Assembly: GCF_030316855.1 (NCBI RefSeq)
Contig: NZ_JASZYR010000019.1
Span: 37,988 to 101,987 of the forward strand
Direction: 5' to 3'
Length of the DNA stretch: 64,000 nt
From: Variovorax sp. J22P240
Lineage (GTDB): Bacteria > Pseudomonadota > Gammaproteobacteria > Burkholderiales > Burkholderiaceae_C
Position 1 is the first letter of the stretch, and each line of letters opens with the position of its first letter. The notes beneath the pieces were generated by a model. That model had not been told where the DNA came from. It ran no database searches and saw only the letters and a list, made by a program, of their open reading frames with translations. Positions 7,803 to 16,270 of this stretch are shown in pieces. Position numbers and translations under genes: made by a program.

Positions 7803-9227
7803 TCAGAGTGCCGCCACGGGCGCTAGCGCCACGCCGGCCGATTCGAGTGCGGCGGCAACGCGCAGCACGATGTCTTCGCGCCATGGCGCCGCGATGACCT
7901 GCACGCCAATCGGCAGGTCCGGGTGAGCGCCCCACACGGGCACGGCACAGACCGGCAGGCCGATGCACGAGATGGGTTGGGTCAGCACGCCCATGCTGGG
8001 GCGCACCGGAAGGCGCTGGCCGTTGATCTCGAACCACTCGGCGCCAATGGGTGTCGCCGCACAAGGCGTGGCGGCGGCGAGCAGCACGTCGTAGCGCTCG
8101 AACAGCCGTGCGACCTGCTCCGCGTAGAGACGCCGCACGCGTTGCGCGCGCGCGATCCAGGCGGCCGGAAGCAGCGCACCAGCGAGAAAGCGATCGCGCG
8201 ACAAGGGCTCGAAGTCGTGGGCGCGAGTGCGCAGGTCGGGCAGGTGCAGCGCCGCGCCTTCGGAATTGGTGATGAGGAAGGCGGCAGCACGCCCGGCTTC
8301 CACCATCGGCAACTCGACCGTCTGGCTCGCGCCCAAGGCCTGCGCGACGGCATCGACGGCGGTCAGCGCCTCGGGTTGGGCGCGCTCGCGGAAGTAGCCG
8401 CCGAGCACGCCGATGCGCAGGCCTTGCAGGCCGCGCCCTATGGCGGGGGTCGCCGGCTCGACCGCGCGCTGCGCGCAGCCGGGATCGTGCGGGCCGGCGG
8501 TTTCCGGCCCCTGCATCAGGTCGTAGGCCAGCGCCAGATCGCGGACCGAGCGCGCGAAGGGGCCCAGGTGATCGAGGCTCGACACGAAGGGATAGCTCCC
8601 CGTGCGAGGCAGGCGGCCAAAGGTCGGCTTCAAGCCGAACACGCCGCACAGCGAGGCCGGCACGCGGATCGATCCGTTGGTGTCCGAACCCAGCGTCAAC
8701 GGCACCTGCCCCGCCGCCACCGCGGCGCCCGAGCCACCCGACGAGCCGCCGGCGATGCGCGACAGATCGTGAGGGTTGTGCGCCGCGCCGACGTGGCTGT
8801 TCTCGGTGGTGAAGCCGTAGGCGTACTCGTCCATGTTGAGCGCGCCGACCAGCACCGCGCCCGCGTTCTCGAGCCGACGGACCAGCTCAGCGTCGCTGCG
8901 CGCCGGAGGGCTCTCTCGCTCGATCTTCGAGCCGGCCAGCGTCGGCAGGCCGGCGATGTCGAAGAGGTTCTTCACCGCGAAGGGCACGCCGAGCAGCGGC
9001 AACTCGCGGGTGCGCGCGCCCCTGTCCGAGAACAGCGAGGCATCGATCTGGGCCGCCCGCCGCAGCGCGCGTTCGCGAACCACGTCGGTGAAGGCATTCA
9101 CGCGGGCGTTCGTCGCCTCGATGCGATCGAGGCTGGCCTGCACGAGCGCCACGGCGCTGACAGCCTTGGACTGCACGGCGGCAGCCATGGTCGACGCGTC
9201 CTTCAGGAGCAACGCATCGACGCTCAT
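7803..9227 (-). CDS. atzE: AtzE-like amidase (1-carboxybiuret hydrolase subunit)
   Basis: This 474-residue amidase-signature enzyme has the catalytic lysine in VPFAVKNLFD and the serine-rich signature GGSSGGSGAAVAAGQVPLTL, ending in GSDTNGSIRVPASLCGVFG. It overlaps by four bases a small DUF4089 gene at 9224-9430, which is the AtzG arrangement. AtzE is known to need AtzG, with which it forms a heterotetramer resembling GatCA. The predicted reaction is 1-carboxybiuret to 1,3-dicarboxyurea and ammonia, feeding AtzH. An amidase of another urea derivative cannot be excluded from sequence alone, but the AtzG-E-H order is diagnostic. Confidence 0.88.
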   Translation of the reverse strand: MSVDALLLKDASTMAAAVQSKAVSAVALVQASLDRIEATNARVNAFTDVVRERALRRAAQIDASLFSDRGARTRELPLLGVPFAVKNLFDIAGLPTLAGSKIERESPPARSDAELVRRLENAGAVLVGALNMDEYAYGFTTENSHVGAAHNPHDLSRIAGGSSGGSGAAVAAGQVPLTLGSDTNGSIRVPASLCGVFGLKPTFGRLPRTGSYPFVSSLDHLGPFARSVRDLALAYDLMQGPETAGPHDPGCAQRAVEPATPAIGRGLQGLRIGVLGGYFRERAQPEALTAVDAVAQALGASQTVELPMVEAGRAAAFLITNSEGAALHLPDLRTRAHDFEPLSRDRFLAGALLPAAWIARAQRVRRLYAEQVARLFERYDVLLAAATPCAATPIGAEWFEINGQRLPVRPSMGVLTQPISCIGLPVCAVPVWGAHPDLPIGVQVIAAPWREDIVLRVAAALESAGVALAPVAAL

Positions 9228-9430
9228 GCCTCCTTCTCCCGTGGCGTGACCGACGTGAAGTTCACCGCGGGCTCGTCATGCGGGCTGAGCGGGACCGCTT
9301 CAACGAGCGCGGCGAACTCCGCGGCCAGCCCGAAAAAACGCACGACGCCGGGACGATGGTCGGGCCGCAAGCGCAGTCCCAGCGCGGCCGATGTGGCATC
9401 GACATAGGATTCGATCTGTGCGGGCGTCAT
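9224..9430 (-). CDS. atzG: AtzG-like small subunit (DUF4089)
   Basis: This 68-residue protein has the DUF4089 pattern of AtzG, beginning MTPAQIESYVDATSAALGL and continuing RPDHRPGVVRFFGLAA. AtzG is a GatC-like partner that wraps AtzE and stabilises its active site. Its stop overlaps the AtzE start by four bases, implying coupled, near-stoichiometric synthesis. It begins 10 bases after the NitT/TauT-type ATPase gene, so it shares a transcript with the transporter. Short length and position make the assignment strong despite low information content. Confidence 0.85.
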   Translation of the reverse strand: MTPAQIESYVDATSAALGLRLRPDHRPGVVRFFGLAAEFAALVEAVPLSPHDEPAVNFTSVTPREKEA

Positions 9431-9440
9431 GACGGTTCCT

Positions 9441-10271
9441 CTATCGGCGCACTTCGCGCTGGAAGATTTCCAGGCTGAGCTTCTTCATGCTCACGAAGCT
9501 GGCCGAGCTCAGCGTCTCGAGCGTACGGGGACGCGCGTCGCCGTAGTCCAGGATCTCCGCGACCTTGGTCGGCCGCTTGGTCAGCAGCAGCACCTGGTCG
9601 GCCAGGTACACGGCCTCCTCGAGATCGTGCGAGACCAACAGCATCGTCGTGCCGGTCTGCATGAACACCTCCTGCAGTTTCTCGCGGATGAAGAGCGTCA
9701 TTTCGAAATCGAGCGCCGAGAAGGGCTCGTCGAGGAAGAGCACCTCGGGGTTCGGCGCCAACGCCCGCATGATCGAAGCGGTCTGCTGCTGCCCGCCCGA
9801 CAGCTCGTAGGGATACCGCTTGAGGTCGAACTTGACGTCGAACGAGGCCACCAGTTCCTGCATCCGTCGGTCCACTTCCGCCTTGGACCGGCCTTCGAGC
9901 TTCAGCGGATAGGCGATGTTGTCGATGGTGCGCATCCACGGGAACATCGCCTCGCGGTAGTTCTGGAACACGTAGCCGATCTTGGTGTCCTTGAGCGACT
10001 TGCCGTCGAACAGGATCTCACCCGAATCGATGGGGATCAGCCCGGCGATCATGTTGATCAGCGTCGACTTGCCGCAGCCGTTGGGCCCGAAGACCGAGAC
10101 GATCTTCTGCTTGGGGATGTCGAGGTCGAAGTTCTCGTACAGCGGCCAGCCGGCGAAGTACTTGGTGAGCCCGCGGATGGTGATGTGCGTGCCGGCCGGG
10201 CCGGGCGTGAAGACGGGCTTGGGCACGTCGGCATAGACGGGCCCGTTGATCACGTTGTCGACGGTTCTCAT
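9441..10271 (-). CDS. ABC transporter ATP-binding protein, NitT/TauT type
   Basis: This 276-residue single NBD carries Walker A FGPNGCGKSTLI, a Q-loop in YVFQNYREAMFPW, signature LSGGQQQTASIMRALA and Walker B EVLFLDEPFSALD, followed by the H-loop LLVSHDLEEAVYLAD. The ATG at 10271 overlaps the permease stop by four bases. It belongs to the nitrate/taurine/sulfonate/hydroxymethylpyrimidine importer class (SsuB/TauB-like). Within the cluster it lies between the permease and atzG. Substrate is inferred only from context: a small nitrogenous compound entering the allophanate branch. The signature LSGGQQQT departs slightly from the usual LSGGQRQR. Confidence 0.92.
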   Translation of the reverse strand: MRTVDNVINGPVYADVPKPVFTPGPAGTHITIRGLTKYFAGWPLYENFDLDIPKQKIVSVFGPNGCGKSTLINMIAGLIPIDSGEILFDGKSLKDTKIGYVFQNYREAMFPWMRTIDNIAYPLKLEGRSKAEVDRRMQELVASFDVKFDLKRYPYELSGGQQQTASIMRALAPNPEVLFLDEPFSALDFEMTLFIREKLQEVFMQTGTTMLLVSHDLEEAVYLADQVLLLTKRPTKVAEILDYGDARPRTLETLSSASFVSMKKLSLEIFQREVRR

Positions 10272-11098
10272 CGTCCGCTCCAGTGCACGATGCGGCGCTC
10301 GGCCACCAGGAAGAGGATGTTGAGCGCATAGCCCAACGCGCCCGCGGCGAGGATCGACGCGTACATGTCCTTCACGTTCATCACCTGCTGCGAGTTGATG
10401 ATGCGGTGGCCGAGGCCGCTGTCGGAGCCGATGAACATCTCGGCCACGATCACGATCACCAGCGCCATCGACACCGCCGAGCGCAGCCCGACGAAGCTCG
10501 GCTGCAGGCTTTCCCACACCAGCACGTCACGAAAGATCTGCCAGCGCGATGCGCCCATCACCTTGGCGGCCATCACGCGCTGCTTGCGCGCGTTCATCAC
10601 GCCGTAGGCGCTGTTGAACACCACGATGAGCAGCGCGCCGAAGGCGGCGATGGCGACCTTGTTGACGTCCGACACGCCGAAGATCATCAGGAACAGCGGA
10701 ATGAGCGCGGACGACGGCGTCGAGCGGAAGAAGTCGATCAGGAATTCGACGCTGCGATAGGCCTTCTCGTTGCTGCCGAGAAGCACGCCCAGCGGCACGC
10801 CGACGATGGCCGCGATCAGGAAGGCCTGCAGAGTGCGCCAGACGGTCACCGCGAAGTCGGTCAGCAGCGGTCCGCCCGCCAGGCCCGACAGCAGCGTGCC
10901 GATGGTGTCCGCAGGCATCGGCAGCAGGATCGCCTTGATGAAGCCCAGCCGCACGGCCAGGTCCCAGATGATGAAGAGCACCAGCGGGCCGATGAAGGGC
11001 AGCGCCTTGACCCAATGCGATTCGCGCGGCGGCGCGGCCGCCTTGGGAGTGGCCGGCGGCGCCCATGGTGCCGCGCCCGTTGGTGCAGGGGTGCTCAT
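10268..11098 (-). CDS. ABC transporter permease, NitT/TauT type
   Basis: This 276-residue permease has about six membrane helices. A proline/alanine-rich cytoplasmic N-terminus of about 30 residues is followed by LPFIGPLVLFIIWDLAVRLG. The EAA loop region reads VMGASRWQIFRDVLVWESLQ, as in SsuC/TauC proteins. It starts four bases after the receptor stop and overlaps the ATPase gene by four bases, so all three importer components are made together. No substrate information is available from the permease itself. Confidence 0.92.
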   Translation of the reverse strand: MSTPAPTGAAPWAPPATPKAAAPPRESHWVKALPFIGPLVLFIIWDLAVRLGFIKAILLPMPADTIGTLLSGLAGGPLLTDFAVTVWRTLQAFLIAAIVGVPLGVLLGSNEKAYRSVEFLIDFFRSTPSSALIPLFLMIFGVSDVNKVAIAAFGALLIVVFNSAYGVMNARKQRVMAAKVMGASRWQIFRDVLVWESLQPSFVGLRSAVSMALVIVIVAEMFIGSDSGLGHRIINSQQVMNVKDMYASILAAGALGYALNILFLVAERRIVHWSGR

Positions 11099-11102
11099 GT
11101 CA

Positions 11103-12116
11103 TCACCCCTTGTAGAGCATCGAGTCGACCATCAGTCGCGACGAGAAGATGCCTTTTTCCGAGAACAGGTCGAAGAACTTCTGGAAGTACGCGACGTCGG
11201 CCGGCGTGAACTCGTTGTACATGGTGTAGGCCGCCAGCGGCACCTCGCCGGTGAGCGGACCTTCGATGGCGGTATAGCCCTTGAGGTACTGGCGCGCTTC
11301 GGTCGGCTTGTTGCGAACGAAGGCCACGCCCTGGCCGTACGCCGTGATGAATTTCTTCGCCGCATCGGGGTTCTTCTTGATGAACGCCGACGTCAGCGAA
11401 GCCGAGCCTCCGAACCACGGCGCCATCGGATCGCCCAGCACGTACTTGGCGATCACCCCCGCTTCCAGCACGCGCGTGCTGCCGTTGAGGCGGCCGATCG
11501 TTCCGGTCGGCTCCAGCGTGTAGCAGCCGTCGACCTGCCCGGCGGCGAGCGAGGCCACGTGTTGGCCGATCGGTAATTCGACGACCGTGGCGCCGGTCGC
11601 GCCGCCGCGCTCCAGCACGGTCTTGGCCAAGGTCACGTTCTGGATGCCTGGGCCGGACGCGACGCGCTTGCCCTTGAGGTCGGCCATGGTCTTCGCGGTG
11701 CTGGCCGTCGGCACCAGCATCTGGTCGAGCACGTTCTTCGCGTTGCTCGGGTTCGAGCAGAAGATCTTGAAGCTTCCGGGTGCGGCGATCTCGCCGATCG
11801 CGATGTTGGCCGAGCCCGTGCCGTTCGCGCTGCCGTCGCAGCGTTCGGACAGCATGGCTTCCATGATCTGTTGAGCACCGGCGAAGCGCTGCACCTCGAC
11901 GTCGAGGCCGGCGGTCTTGAAGAAGCCTTGCTCCACAGCCGCGTAGAAAGGCAGCCCCGCAGCAATGGGCCAGTAGCCGATGCGGATCTTGGTCGCCGCC
12001 TGGGCACGCACGAGCGCCGGTGCCGCGAGCACGGCAAGGCCGGCCGCGCCCGCCTGCAGCACCTGGCGCCGTGAAGCCGGTTCGGCGATGGAAGGCAACG
12101 TGTGTTTGAAGGCCAT
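11103..12116 (-). CDS. ABC substrate-binding protein, NMT1/TauA-like
   Basis: This 337-residue periplasmic receptor has a Tat-type signal (SRRQVLQAGAAGLAVLAAPA, then LVRAQA). The mature start IRIGYWPIAAGLPFYAAVEQ resembles NMT1/SsuA/TauA receptors. GGAG lies eight bases before the ATG at 12116; the longer frame to 12890 overlaps the allophanate hydrolase gene and lacks homology. It follows that gene by 44 bases. The family binds nitrate, sulfonates, pyrimidine precursors and also urea-related ligands. Here a link to allophanate, carboxybiuret or cyanurate-like acids is inferred from neighbours. Confidence 0.88.
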   Translation of the reverse strand: MAFKHTLPSIAEPASRRQVLQAGAAGLAVLAAPALVRAQAATKIRIGYWPIAAGLPFYAAVEQGFFKTAGLDVEVQRFAGAQQIMEAMLSERCDGSANGTGSANIAIGEIAAPGSFKIFCSNPSNAKNVLDQMLVPTASTAKTMADLKGKRVASGPGIQNVTLAKTVLERGGATGATVVELPIGQHVASLAAGQVDGCYTLEPTGTIGRLNGSTRVLEAGVIAKYVLGDPMAPWFGGSASLTSAFIKKNPDAAKKFITAYGQGVAFVRNKPTEARQYLKGYTAIEGPLTGEVPLAAYTMYNEFTPADVAYFQKFFDLFSEKGIFSSRLMVDSMLYKG

Positions 12117-12160
12117 TGAATACTCCGGAAGGTTTGTGATGTGACAGTTCTTGAACGGAT

Positions 12161-13885
12161 TCAGGCCGCGACCGCGGCACGCGAGGCGATGTAGGCCCGC
12201 CATCCGCCAAGGTGCGTGATGTCGTCGGCACCCGCCACCGCGAGCGCTTCGCACAGGAAGCCCTGCACGCTGCTGCCGTCGGCCAGCGTGAGGCTGCCGA
12301 TGCCCAGCGGCGCGGGAATGAGCGCAACGAAGCTGCCGTAGTGCGCCATCGGCATCTCCCAGATTTCCAGCGCGATGGCAGAGCCCTCGCCGGGCTGCAC
12401 CCGTAGCAGGCCGGGTTTGGGCGGCACGGTGCCGGGCAAGGCGTAGAGGCGATACAACGGCGCGGTGTGCGTCGCGGCCAGGAGCCGTGCGCCGCGCTCG
12501 GTCAACTGCGAGTTGAGCGGCATGCCCGAGAGATGCGCGCCGACGACGGCGACCTTGACCGTCTGCGCGGGCGCCATGCCCGGTAGTGTTTCGGGGGCGG
12601 GCATCGGCGCATCCGTCGCGCCGAGCGGCAGCCCGGTCGCGTGGTGAAAACGCTGCCCGAGTTCGGCCAACTGGAAGTCGCTGCCGCAGCGGCCGATCAG
12701 CGTGATGCCGAAAGGCAGCCCATCCTCGCGCAGGCTGGCCGGCACCGAGATGGCGGCGTAGTCGAGCAGGTTCACGAAGTTCGTGTACTCGCCGAGATTC
12801 CGGTTGAGCGCGACCGGGTCCGCCTGCATGGACTCGATCGTGTAGTGCGTGGGCGCGGTCGGCACCAGCAGGAGGTCGATGTCGCCCCACATGGCCGCGG
12901 CGCGCTGGCCGAGCGCTTGCAGCTTGACGCGCGCGTCGACGAAGTCGGCCGCGCTGTAGTCGCGGCCCTTCGCGAGGATGCCGCGTACGGGCTCGACCAC
13001 TTCGGCTTCATGCGCGTCGAAGAACTCGCGCACGGCCGCGTAGCGCTCTGCGACGAGCGCACTGTCGTAGAGCAGCGCGGCGGCCTCGGCCAGCGGCGCG
13101 TAGTCGATCGCGACCGGTGTGCCGCCAAGCGCCTTCATCTGCTCGATGGCGCGGTCGAAGGCAGCGGTCGACTGGCTGTCGCCAAAGAAGCGCAGCGCCG
13201 TCGGCACGCCGAAGCGGAAGCTCGCGGGGAAGGTCTGCGTCGCGAGCGAGAGGCTGCGCGAGTACGGGTCTTCGGCGTCGAAGCCCATTGCGGCGTGCAG
13301 CACGCGGGCGGCCACGCCCACAGTGCGCGCGAAGATCGACACGCAATCTACGCTCTGCGCGGCCGGCACCACGCCGCGCGCGCTGAGCAATCCGCGCGAC
13401 GGCTTGATGCCGACGATGTTGTTGAGCCCCGCGGGCACACGGCCTGAGCCCGCCGTGTCCGTGCCCAGCGCGAAATCGACCTGTCCCGTCGCCACCGCAT
13501 AGGCCGAACCCGAACTCGATCCGCCCGACACATAGCGCGCATCGAAGCTGTTCGGCACCGCGCCATAAGGTGAACGCGTGCCGTTGAGGCCGCAGGCGAA
13601 CTGGTCCAGATTGGTCTTGCCCAGCAGATCCGCACCGGCATCGAGCAGCCGGTGCACCACGTGCGCATGCACGGTCGGCGTGCGCGCGAAGGCAGGGCAG
13701 GCCGCGGTGGTGGGCACACCGGCGACGTCGATGTTGTCCTTGGCGGCAAAGCGAAGACCCGCGAGCGGCCCTTCGCCGGCGCCACGCAGCGGTGAGTCCA
13801 GCCGGGCGATCCACGCCGCCGCAGCCAGCGCCTTCAACGAAGTCCCGGGCCCGTTCTCGGACACGCCCCTTTCATGCACCATCAT
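12161..13885 (-). CDS. atzF: Allophanate hydrolase (AtzF-like)
   Basis: This protein of 574 residues has an N-terminal amidase domain (catalytic lysine in LRFAAKDNIDVAG; signature YVSGGSSSGSAYAVATGQVD). A C-terminal domain of about 120 residues begins near VKVAVVGAHLSGMPLN and contains GSFVALIPAPLGIGSL, as in AtzF. AtzF hydrolyses allophanate and its decarboxylating product yields two ammonia and CO2 overall; urea carboxylase is not needed. Start options are the tandem ATGs at 13885 and 13882, with AGGA about nine bases upstream; longer frames run through the operator. It is the first gene of the AtzF-ABC-AtzGEH unit. The order differs from the atzDGEHF operon of Pseudomonas. Confidence 0.9.
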   Translation of the reverse strand: MMVHERGVSENGPGTSLKALAAAAWIARLDSPLRGAGEGPLAGLRFAAKDNIDVAGVPTTAACPAFARTPTVHAHVVHRLLDAGADLLGKTNLDQFACGLNGTRSPYGAVPNSFDARYVSGGSSSGSAYAVATGQVDFALGTDTAGSGRVPAGLNNIVGIKPSRGLLSARGVVPAAQSVDCVSIFARTVGVAARVLHAAMGFDAEDPYSRSLSLATQTFPASFRFGVPTALRFFGDSQSTAAFDRAIEQMKALGGTPVAIDYAPLAEAAALLYDSALVAERYAAVREFFDAHEAEVVEPVRGILAKGRDYSAADFVDARVKLQALGQRAAAMWGDIDLLLVPTAPTHYTIESMQADPVALNRNLGEYTNFVNLLDYAAISVPASLREDGLPFGITLIGRCGSDFQLAELGQRFHHATGLPLGATDAPMPAPETLPGMAPAQTVKVAVVGAHLSGMPLNSQLTERGARLLAATHTAPLYRLYALPGTVPPKPGLLRVQPGEGSAIALEIWEMPMAHYGSFVALIPAPLGIGSLTLADGSSVQGFLCEALAVAGADDITHLGGWRAYIASRAAVAA

Positions 13886-13891
13886 CAAGCA

Positions 13892-13910
13892 TCCTGTCTT
13901 GTGTACAAGA
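13892..13910. promoter_or_regulatory. Candidate GntR operator ahead of the AtzF-ABC-AtzGEH unit
   Basis: The core TCTTGTACACAAGA (minus strand) differs by one base from the perfect palindrome TCTTGTATACAAGA and is seven bases from the start codon at 13885. The flanking bases (CAGGA) are also identical to the site at 7343-7361. Position just ahead of the start fits repression by the FCD-type regulator encoded at 376-1122. Part of the shared flank is the probable ribosome-binding site AGGA, which may contribute to conservation. Confidence 0.65.
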
Positions 13911-14001
13911 TGACATGCAAAGGGTGTGCCAACGGCTTCAACCGTCGGGTCCAGCAAGTTCGTGATCGACGGCGCCCGCGCGTTCGGGCCGCCAGGACGC
14001 G

Positions 14002-14835
14002 TCAGCCGCGCCGGCTGGCCTGGTACAGGCCTTCCACCTTCGGCACGTTCGCCTGCAGCACCTTGATCCGGTCCGGCCCGCTCGGATGCGTCGAGAGGAA
14101 ACCAAGCGCGCCCTCGCTCTTCGACGCCTTCGCCATCTTGGTCCACAGCGACACCGAAGCCCTCGGGTCGTAGCCCGCACGCGCCGCCAGTTCAAGGCCG
14201 ACCAGGTCAGCGTCGGTCTCATCGCTGCGGCTGAACTTCAGCGTGATGAGCTGGGTGCCGGCCCGGGCCGCCAGGTCGCCGGCCTGGCCCAGGCCGAGCA
14301 ACTGGGCGGTGATCGACAGCACCGCCCCCGTCCCCGCGTTCTTCGCAAGCCGCGCCCGCGCATGCTCGCGCAGTGCATGCGCCATCTCGTGGCCCATGAC
14401 CATCGCGATTTCGTCGTCGGTGAGCTTCAACCGATCGAGGATGCCGGTGAAGAAAGCGATCTTGCCGCCCGGCATGCAGAAGGCATTGATCTGCTTGCTG
14501 CCGATCAGGTTGACTTCCCACTTCCAGGACGCGGCGCGCGGGTTCCACTGGGCGGTGAAGGGAATGATCTTCCTGGCAATGGCACGCAGGCGCTGCAATG
14601 GGGCACTGCTGTCGGGAGCGAGTGCGCCCTTGGCCCGGGCCTGCGCCAGGAGCTGGTGATATTGCTGGACACCGGCCTGCTCGATGTTCTCCGCAGGGAC
14701 GATGTTGCGCGCCATCGACGCCTCGCCGACGTCGACCTGCGCCAGTGCGGGCGCGGCCACGAAGGTGCCCGCCGCCAGCAGGAATGCACGTCGACCGTGC
14801 GGGGGACCGGAATGAAACTCGCAGAGCAAACACAT
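14002..14835 (-). CDS. M48-family zinc metalloprotease, exported
   Basis: This protein of about 277 residues has a twin-arginine-like signal (GRRAFLLAAGTFVAAPALAQ) and the zinc motif HEMAH within MVMGHEMAHALREHARARLA. A downstream glutamate lies in SDETDADLVGLELAARAGYD. This resembles BepA/YcaL-type M48 peptidases involved in envelope protein quality control, without the TPR domain of BepA. The ATG at 14835 is preferred over the upstream frame to 14931, which enters the divergent permease gene. It is separated from the divergent AmpG-like gene by 37 bases. Adjacent to, but not part of, the nitrogen cluster. Confidence 0.85.
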   Translation of the reverse strand: MCLLCEFHSGPPHGRRAFLLAAGTFVAAPALAQVDVGEASMARNIVPAENIEQAGVQQYHQLLAQARAKGALAPDSSAPLQRLRAIARKIIPFTAQWNPRAASWKWEVNLIGSKQINAFCMPGGKIAFFTGILDRLKLTDDEIAMVMGHEMAHALREHARARLAKNAGTGAVLSITAQLLGLGQAGDLAARAGTQLITLKFSRSDETDADLVGLELAARAGYDPRASVSLWTKMAKASKSEGALGFLSTHPSGPDRIKVLQANVPKVEGLYQASRRG

Positions 14836-14872
14836 GGGGGAATAATAAGGAGCCCCCAACGACACTTGCTCA

Positions 14873-16249
14873 ATGCCCGCACCATCGGCTGACGAAGCCC
14901 CACCTTCCCTGCCCTGGCGCGACGCGCTCAAGGTCTACCTCGAACCTGCGACGCTGCGCATGCTGGCGCTGGGCTTTTCCGCTGGGCTGCCGCTGCTGCT
15001 GGTGCTCGGCACGCTGAGCTTCCGGCTGCGCGAGGCGGGAGTCGATCGCACGACGATCGGCTTCCTGAGCTGGGTGGGGCTCGCCTACGGCTTCAAGTGG
15101 GTCTGGGCACCGCTGGTGGACCGGCTTCCGATTCCGCCGCTGACCACGCTGCTCGGGCGCCGGCGCGGCTGGCTGCTGCTGGCTCAACTGGGCGTCATCG
15201 CGGGACTCGCCGGCATGGCCTTCAACGACCCGCGCGACGGACTGCCGCCGCTGGTCTGGTGCGCCTTGCTGGTCGCTTTCGGGTCCGCCACGCAGGACAT
15301 CGCGCTCGACGCCTTCCGCATCGAATCCGCCGCCGCGCGCAAGCAGGCCGCGTTGGCCGCCGCCTACCAGACGGGTTACCGGCTCGCGATGATCTGGGCC
15401 GGCGCCGGCGTCCTCTGGGTTGCAGCCTGGGCCGAACTGCCCGGCCTCGCTGGCTACCAGGACAACGCGTGGAAGACCGCCTACCTCGTGATGGCGGCGT
15501 CGATGGCGGTGGGCGTGCTCACGGTGCTGCTGTCGCCTGAGCCCGCGCGCGTCGCCCTGCCCCAGCCCAAGACGGTGGGCGCCTGGCTGCAGAGCGTGCT
15601 GATCGAACCCTTCGCCGACTTCATCCGCCGCTACCAGTGGCAGGCCGTGCTCATCCTGTCGTTGATTGCCGTCTACCGGATCAGCGACGTGGTGATGGGC
15701 ATCATGGCCAACCCGTTCTACGTCGACATGGGCTTCACCAAGGACGAGGTCGCGACGGTCAGCAAGATCTACGGCGTGATCATGACGCTGCTCGGCGCCT
15801 TCGTCGGCGGCGTGCTGTCGATGCGGCTCGGCGTGATGCGGGTGCTGATGCTGGGCGCCGTGCTGAGCGCGGCGAGCAACCTGCTCTTCGCCGGCCTGGC
15901 GACGCGCGGCCACGACCTGACCGCACTGGTGCTGGTGGTGTCGGCCGACAACCTGGCCGGGGGCATTGCGTCCGCGGCGTTCATCGCCTACCTGTCGAGC
16001 CTGACCAACATCACCTATTCGGCCACGCAGTACGCGCTGTTCAGCTCGCTGATGCTGCTGCTGCCGAAGTTCATTGCGGGCTACTCAGGCAAGTTCGTGG
16101 ACCTCTACGGGTACCACGCGTTCTTTGTCGGGACTGCGGCGCTGGGCGTGCCGGTGTTGGTGCTGGTGGCGCTAGCGTCGCGAACGACCGGCAATGGCAA
16201 GGTGACAGCTCCAGCCTCCAGCACTGCGCCTTCTGAAATGGCGCCATAA
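14873..16249 (+). CDS. ampG: AmpG-like MFS permease
   Basis: This membrane protein of 458 residues has roughly 12-14 helices and an AmpG-type N-terminus: LGFSAGLPLLLVLGTLSFRL, then VGLAYGFKWVWAPLVDRLP. Another family stretch is GSATQDIALDAFRIE. AmpG imports GlcNAc-anhydroMurNAc peptides released during peptidoglycan turnover, linking wall recycling to beta-lactamase induction in some Gram-negatives. It is transcribed divergently from the M48 protease gene, and its stop codon lies inside the palindrome ahead of the toxin-antitoxin pair. Other MFS roles cannot be excluded. Confidence 0.85.
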   Translation: MPAPSADEAPPSLPWRDALKVYLEPATLRMLALGFSAGLPLLLVLGTLSFRLREAGVDRTTIGFLSWVGLAYGFKWVWAPLVDRLPIPPLTTLLGRRRGWLLLAQLGVIAGLAGMAFNDPRDGLPPLVWCALLVAFGSATQDIALDAFRIESAAARKQAALAAAYQTGYRLAMIWAGAGVLWVAAWAELPGLAGYQDNAWKTAYLVMAASMAVGVLTVLLSPEPARVALPQPKTVGAWLQSVLIEPFADFIRRYQWQAVLILSLIAVYRISDVVMGIMANPFYVDMGFTKDEVATVSKIYGVIMTLLGAFVGGVLSMRLGVMRVLMLGAVLSAASNLLFAGLATRGHDLTALVLVVSADNLAGGIASAAFIAYLSSLTNITYSATQYALFSSLMLLLPKFIAGYSGKFVDLYGYHAFFVGTAALGVPVLVLVALASRTTGNGKVTAPASSTAPSEMAP

Positions 16250-16265
16250 TGGCTCCATTTTGGAG
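16238..16265. promoter_or_regulatory. Palindromes ahead of the toxin-antitoxin pair, candidate autoregulatory operator
   Basis: Two inverted repeats lie side by side: ATGGCGCCAT (16238-16247, perfect) and CTCCA-TTT-TGGAG (16253-16265). They end six bases before the antitoxin start at 16271. RHH antitoxins of the FitA/VapB type bind such repeats and repress their own operon together with the toxin. GGAG in the second repeat may also serve as the ribosome-binding site. Confidence 0.55.
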
Positions 16266-16270
16266 GCGTC

